Assembly: GCF_014699005.1 (NCBI RefSeq)
Contig: NZ_JACWZY010000013.1
Span: 62,001 to 126,000, forward strand
Length of the DNA stretch: 64,000 bases
Direction of reading: 5' to 3'
Origin: Spirosoma profusum
GTDB taxonomy: Bacteria; Bacteroidota; Bacteroidia; Cytophagales; Spirosomataceae
Shown: piece by piece, positions 61,317-64,000 of the stretch
Numbering within the stretch: position 1 is the first letter of the stretch
Layout of the letters: every line of letters starts with the position of its first letter
Made by a program: the position numbers and the translations under genes
Notes under the pieces: model-generated
What the model was told of the DNA's origin: nothing
The model's database searches: none
The model's input: only the letters and a program-made list of their open reading frames with translations

Positions 61317-62489
61317 ATGGATTCCTCCATTCTGATTATTATTCTCAGTTTGTCGGTATTGATTTCGTACGCGTTCGACCTGTTCAGCAGTCGCTTCAGA
61401 ACCCCGTCGGTGTTGTTATTGCTGCTGATGGGGATGCTCACCCGGCAGGCAACCGACTATTTTGGTGTTCAACTTCCCTATATCAACGCCATTTTACCCA
61501 TTCTCGGCACCCTCGGACTGATTTTGATTGTGCTGGAAGGGGGCCTCGATCTTGAACTCCACGGCGACCGATTAAGCCTGATTCGACGCTCGTTGATGGC
61601 GTCGCTGCTCTCGATGATGGGTGGTACGTTGATTATGGCGACCATGCTGTATCTGCTCCTGAATGATTCGTTCTACCATTGCCTGGTTGCCGCACTTCCC
61701 TTTTCCATCATCAGCAGTACAGTAACCGTGCAGAGCATTTCCAACCTGTCAGATAATCAGAAAGACTTTGCCATTTATGAATCGGCGTTTGCCAGTATTC
61801 TGGGTATTATGGCGTATAATTTTCTGCTACTGAGCCGCGAATCAATTTTTGGGGCCGTACTGTCGTTTACCCGCGATACGTTGGTAATGGCGCTGATTTC
61901 GCTGGCTTGCTGCTTTTTATTGCTTTATCTGATTAGCCGCATCAACCACCGCATCAAATTTCTGCCCATTATTTCAGTGCTGTTTCTGGTGTATGCACTG
62001 GCCGAAATAAACCACCTGTCGTCGCTGCTATTAATTCTGATTTTTGGCCTGTTTCTGAACAATACCGAATTATTTATCCGGGGCCGATTGAGTGAGATTC
62101 TGAAGAACGATTTGTTCGAGAAGGAACTTGATCAACTCAAAAACCTGACTGCCGAAGGCGCGTTTGTGGTTCGTACGTTCTTTTTTCTGATACTGGGCTA
62201 TGCCGCCGTGCCCAGCGATTTAATCAATACGGACGCCCTGATTGTCAGCGCCTTATTTATCATGGTTATTCTGGCCTGGCGATGGGTAACGCTCCGGCTA
62301 ACGTATCGGGGGACGGCCGGGGCTTTGCTTTGGCTGGCTCCACGGGGCTTGGTAACTATTCTGCTTTACCTCAATATCCCCGAAGACCTGCGCCTGTTGG
62401 GTTTTCGGGAGGGGATTCCCGTGCTGGTCGTTGTGCTATCGTCCATCGTCGTAATTGCGGGCGTCAGGGGCGATGGAACAATGAAATGA
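61317..62489 (+). CDS. Cation:proton antiporter
   Basis: 390 residues, about eleven transmembrane helices. LSVLISYAFDLFSSRFRTPSVLLLLLMGMLTRQ, GLILIVLEGGLDLELH (the conserved acidic EGGLDL), PFSIISSTVTVQSI, DFAIYESAFASILGIMAYNFLLL (the D/N-ESA region of cation exchange) and LAPRGLVTILLYLNIP match CPA-type sodium/proton exchangers. Ion specificity is unknown. No C-terminal regulatory domain. Confidence 0.88.
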   Translation: MDSSILIIILSLSVLISYAFDLFSSRFRTPSVLLLLLMGMLTRQATDYFGVQLPYINAILPILGTLGLILIVLEGGLDLELHGDRLSLIRRSLMASLLSMMGGTLIMATMLYLLLNDSFYHCLVAALPFSIISSTVTVQSISNLSDNQKDFAIYESAFASILGIMAYNFLLLSRESIFGAVLSFTRDTLVMALISLACCFLLLYLISRINHRIKFLPIISVLFLVYALAEINHLSSLLLILIFGLFLNNTELFIRGRLSEILKNDLFEKELDQLKNLTAEGAFVVRTFFFLILGYAAVPSDLINTDALIVSALFIMVILAWRWVTLRLTYRGTAGALLWLAPRGLVTILLYLNIPEDLRLLGFREGIPVLVVVLSSIVVIAGVRGDGTMK

Positions 62490-62688
62490 CGTGAATAATG
62501 CGATTAACTAATTCATTCACAGTTTATTGCTTACGCTTGGGGCTTCGACAGTATTCCCGTTAAAATAAAAGCGAGCAATGTAAGCTAACACTGGTTCGGA
62601 TTGACGAGCGATTGAAATAATCAAAAAAATCTGCGAATTGACTAAGGGATAAAGCGGGTTCTTCGGACTTAGTAATAAACACACTTGT

Positions 62689-63402
62689 TTGTGTCTGCCG
62701 ATGGCCGAGAATTTACCCCAAAAACCTGACCCTGCCAACCCCTTCCGAAAACAGGTAAGCGAACCACTCGTGGTCGATACCGAATTTCTGATTCGGCAGG
62801 CTTTCGTTGAAGATGCCCGACACGGGTACGAACTGCTGTTCCGACGATATTACCGAAACTTATGCAGTCAGGCGGTGCGGTTTGTGCATTCGCGCACCGT
62901 TGCCGAAGATCTGGTCAGCGAAGTGTTTTTCAGCTTCTGGAAAAATCACGTTCACCTGCACATTACCACTACGTATCAGGCATATCTGTATGCGGCTGTA
63001 CGCAAACGGGCTTACACCCATCTGCGGCAGGAATTTCGTCAGGAGCCCATTCTCGCCGAAACCGAAACGGAACAATTCGATGCCGACGTAGCACTCGACC
63101 CGGAACAACTACTTCAGTATACCGAGCTTGCTCAACGTATTGAAGAAACGGTACGTGCCTTGCCGCCACAGTGCCAGCGTGTGTTTGTGATGAGTCGGTT
63201 TGAAGGTAAAAAGCATCGCGAAATCGCTGAAGAACTTCAGATTTCGCCAAAAACCATAGAAGCCCATTTGAGTCGGGCACTTTCGCAACTTCGTCAGACC
63301 CTCCATCTGGGGCTATTCTGCTGGTTGGTGATACTGGCTTCTGGTCAACCTTTCACCCCGCCGAGCTTTCCGGTTCCGGCGCATCAAATCGTTATGAAAT
63401 GA
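62689..63402 (+). CDS. FecI-like RNA polymerase sigma factor (ECF)
   Basis: 237 residues (ATG at 62701 is an alternative start). Region 2: YELLFRRYYRNLCSQAVRFVHSRTVAEDLVSEVFFSFWKN; region 4: VRALPPQCQRVFVMSRFEGKKHREIAEELQISPKTIEAHLSRALSQLR. It ends in a hydrophobic stretch (LGLFCWLVILASGQPF), a feature of one Bacteroidota sigma-70 subfamily. The stop codon overlaps the ATG of the following FecR gene by four bases. Typical of the FecI/FecR control of TonB-dependent transporters; the controlled genes should follow downstream. Confidence 0.93.
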   Translation: MCLPMAENLPQKPDPANPFRKQVSEPLVVDTEFLIRQAFVEDARHGYELLFRRYYRNLCSQAVRFVHSRTVAEDLVSEVFFSFWKNHVHLHITTTYQAYLYAAVRKRAYTHLRQEFRQEPILAETETEQFDADVALDPEQLLQYTELAQRIEETVRALPPQCQRVFVMSRFEGKKHREIAEELQISPKTIEAHLSRALSQLRQTLHLGLFCWLVILASGQPFTPPSFPVPAHQIVMK

Positions 63403-64000
63403 AATCGACAAATATAAAAGATACGCTGTTTGAGCACTTTGCGGGTCGCTCGACAGCCCTTCAGCGGACGATGATTGCCGACTGGCTGCGGGAACCTGCC
63501 AATCAGACGCAGTACGTTGCCTGGCTCGATGAATGGGAACAGCAGCACCTGCAATATCTGGCAGACGAAGACACTGCCTTCCAAAACCTTAACAATCGAA
63601 TCGATACCTGGGAAGATGCCCAGCACCACGTAACGGAAACCCAACAGCCCACTATTATTCGACCATTGTTTGCGCAACCACGCTGGCTGGTAGCGGCTGC
63701 TGTACTGCTGTGTTTGCTCGGCGGTTTATATGCCAGCCGAACGTATTGGCTTTACCAGACCATCGAAACCGCCTACGGCGAAACCCGCCCGTTGACGTTA
63801 TCGGATGGCTCACACGTAACGCTCAATGCGCATTCGACGCTACGTGTGCCGCGCTTTGGTTTCGGCCAAAAGAGCCGGACCGTCTGGCTGACTGGGGAAG
63901 CTGCTTTCACGGTTCAGCATACTGCAACAAACCAGCGTTTTGTGGTGCATACCAATCGCGGTGTCGACGTAGTGGTGCTAGGTACCGAATTCAACGTATC
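63399..64000 (+). CDS. FecR-family anti-sigma factor (3' truncated by window)
   Basis: About 200 residues are visible. Cytoplasmic N-terminal region with the FecR_N-like IADWLREPANQTQYVAWLDEWEQQ, one membrane helix (WLVAAAVLLCLLGGLYASR) and the start of the periplasmic FecR domain (ETAYGETRPLTLSDGSHVTLNAHSTLRVPRFG...VWLTGEAAFTVQHTATNQRFVVHTNRGVDVVVLGTEFNV). Starts at the ATG that overlaps the sigma factor stop (ATGA). The C-terminal part, which contacts the TonB-dependent receptor, is outside the window. Confidence 0.93.
   Translation, partial: MKSTNIKDTLFEHFAGRSTALQRTMIADWLREPANQTQYVAWLDEWEQQHLQYLADEDTAFQNLNNRIDTWEDAQHHVTETQQPTIIRPLFAQPRWLVAAAVLLCLLGGLYASRTYWLYQTIETAYGETRPLTLSDGSHVTLNAHSTLRVPRFGFGQKSRTVWLTGEAAFTVQHTATNQRFVVHTNRGVDVVVLGTEFNV

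Noticed and set aside
1-64000. tRNA, rRNA and CRISPR loci
   Set aside because: I looked for clover-leaf candidates with CCA ends, long conserved rRNA stretches and evenly spaced direct repeats in the intergenic regions and found none. The inverted repeats described are not spaced arrays.

Overview
The window reads as a chromosomal segment of a Bacteroidota bacterium of the order Cytophagales, most like Spirosoma and its relatives. The grounds are two SusC/SusD outer-membrane pairs, FecI/FecR-type regulators, BatA, DUF1361, DUF2141 and DUF1080 proteins, starts without Shine-Dalgarno runs, and -7 boxes of the Bacteroidetes form TAnnTTTG. Coding density is high. I see no rRNA, tRNA, CRISPR array, transposase or phage gene.

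Layout. 1-4.9 kb: end of a PQQ-type propeller gene, a winged-helix regulator with a membrane partner, a DgkA-type kinase, a DUF1361 membrane protein, MazG and a metallophosphoesterase. 5-9.5 kb: a two-gene cassette of unknown function (Gly-rich small protein plus an eight-Cys protein), then a large secreted M36 metallopeptidase. 9.5-15 kb: guaB, DUF2141, recJ, lptB, recO. 15-16.5 kb: a compact arsenic operon (arsR, a 28-residue Cys-rich peptide, arsN2-like acetyltransferase, arsC) with two matching ArsR-type operators. 16.5-26.6 kb: an FAH-fold sugar-acid dehydratase, two Uma2-type proteins, a DUF2256 microgene, purK, a DUF2807 protein, an ABC ATPase, a class IV aminotransferase, TolC and MacA-like efflux parts, gpsA. 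26.7-31.2 kb: small lipoprotein, ECF sigma factor followed by a membrane-anchored trypsin-like protease, a LEA-like secreted protein, moaD, moaE, and a membrane-anchored EEP-family protein. 31.3-39.1 kb: rimP-nusA-infB with a terminator-like leader, then a BatA protein. 39.5-49.6 kb: two tandem SusC/SusD pairs without degradative enzymes. 50-57 kb: two acidic disordered proteins, a propeller/cupredoxin pair, meaB, ispD, queA. 57-64 kb: two paralogous propeller lipoproteins, a DUF1080 protein, another propeller lipoprotein, a cation/proton antiporter, and a FecI-like sigma factor overlapping a FecR gene that runs off the end.

Two window-wide patterns are not explained by the genes. First, the word ACGTA/TACGT is strongly over-represented in coding and non-coding DNA alike: 11 copies in 16561-17340 and 6 in the non-coding 60001-60240, where about 1.5 and 0.5 would be expected for equal base use. 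It behaves like a highly iterated palindrome with core ACGT. Second, gene 3' ends are repeatedly capped by long, often perfect inverted repeats (20-45 bp arms) of several unrelated sequence families, which begin at or within a few bases of the stop codon and sometimes supply the last codons. Within one family the arms differ between loci but keep pairing, so the hairpin, not the sequence, appears to be what is maintained.
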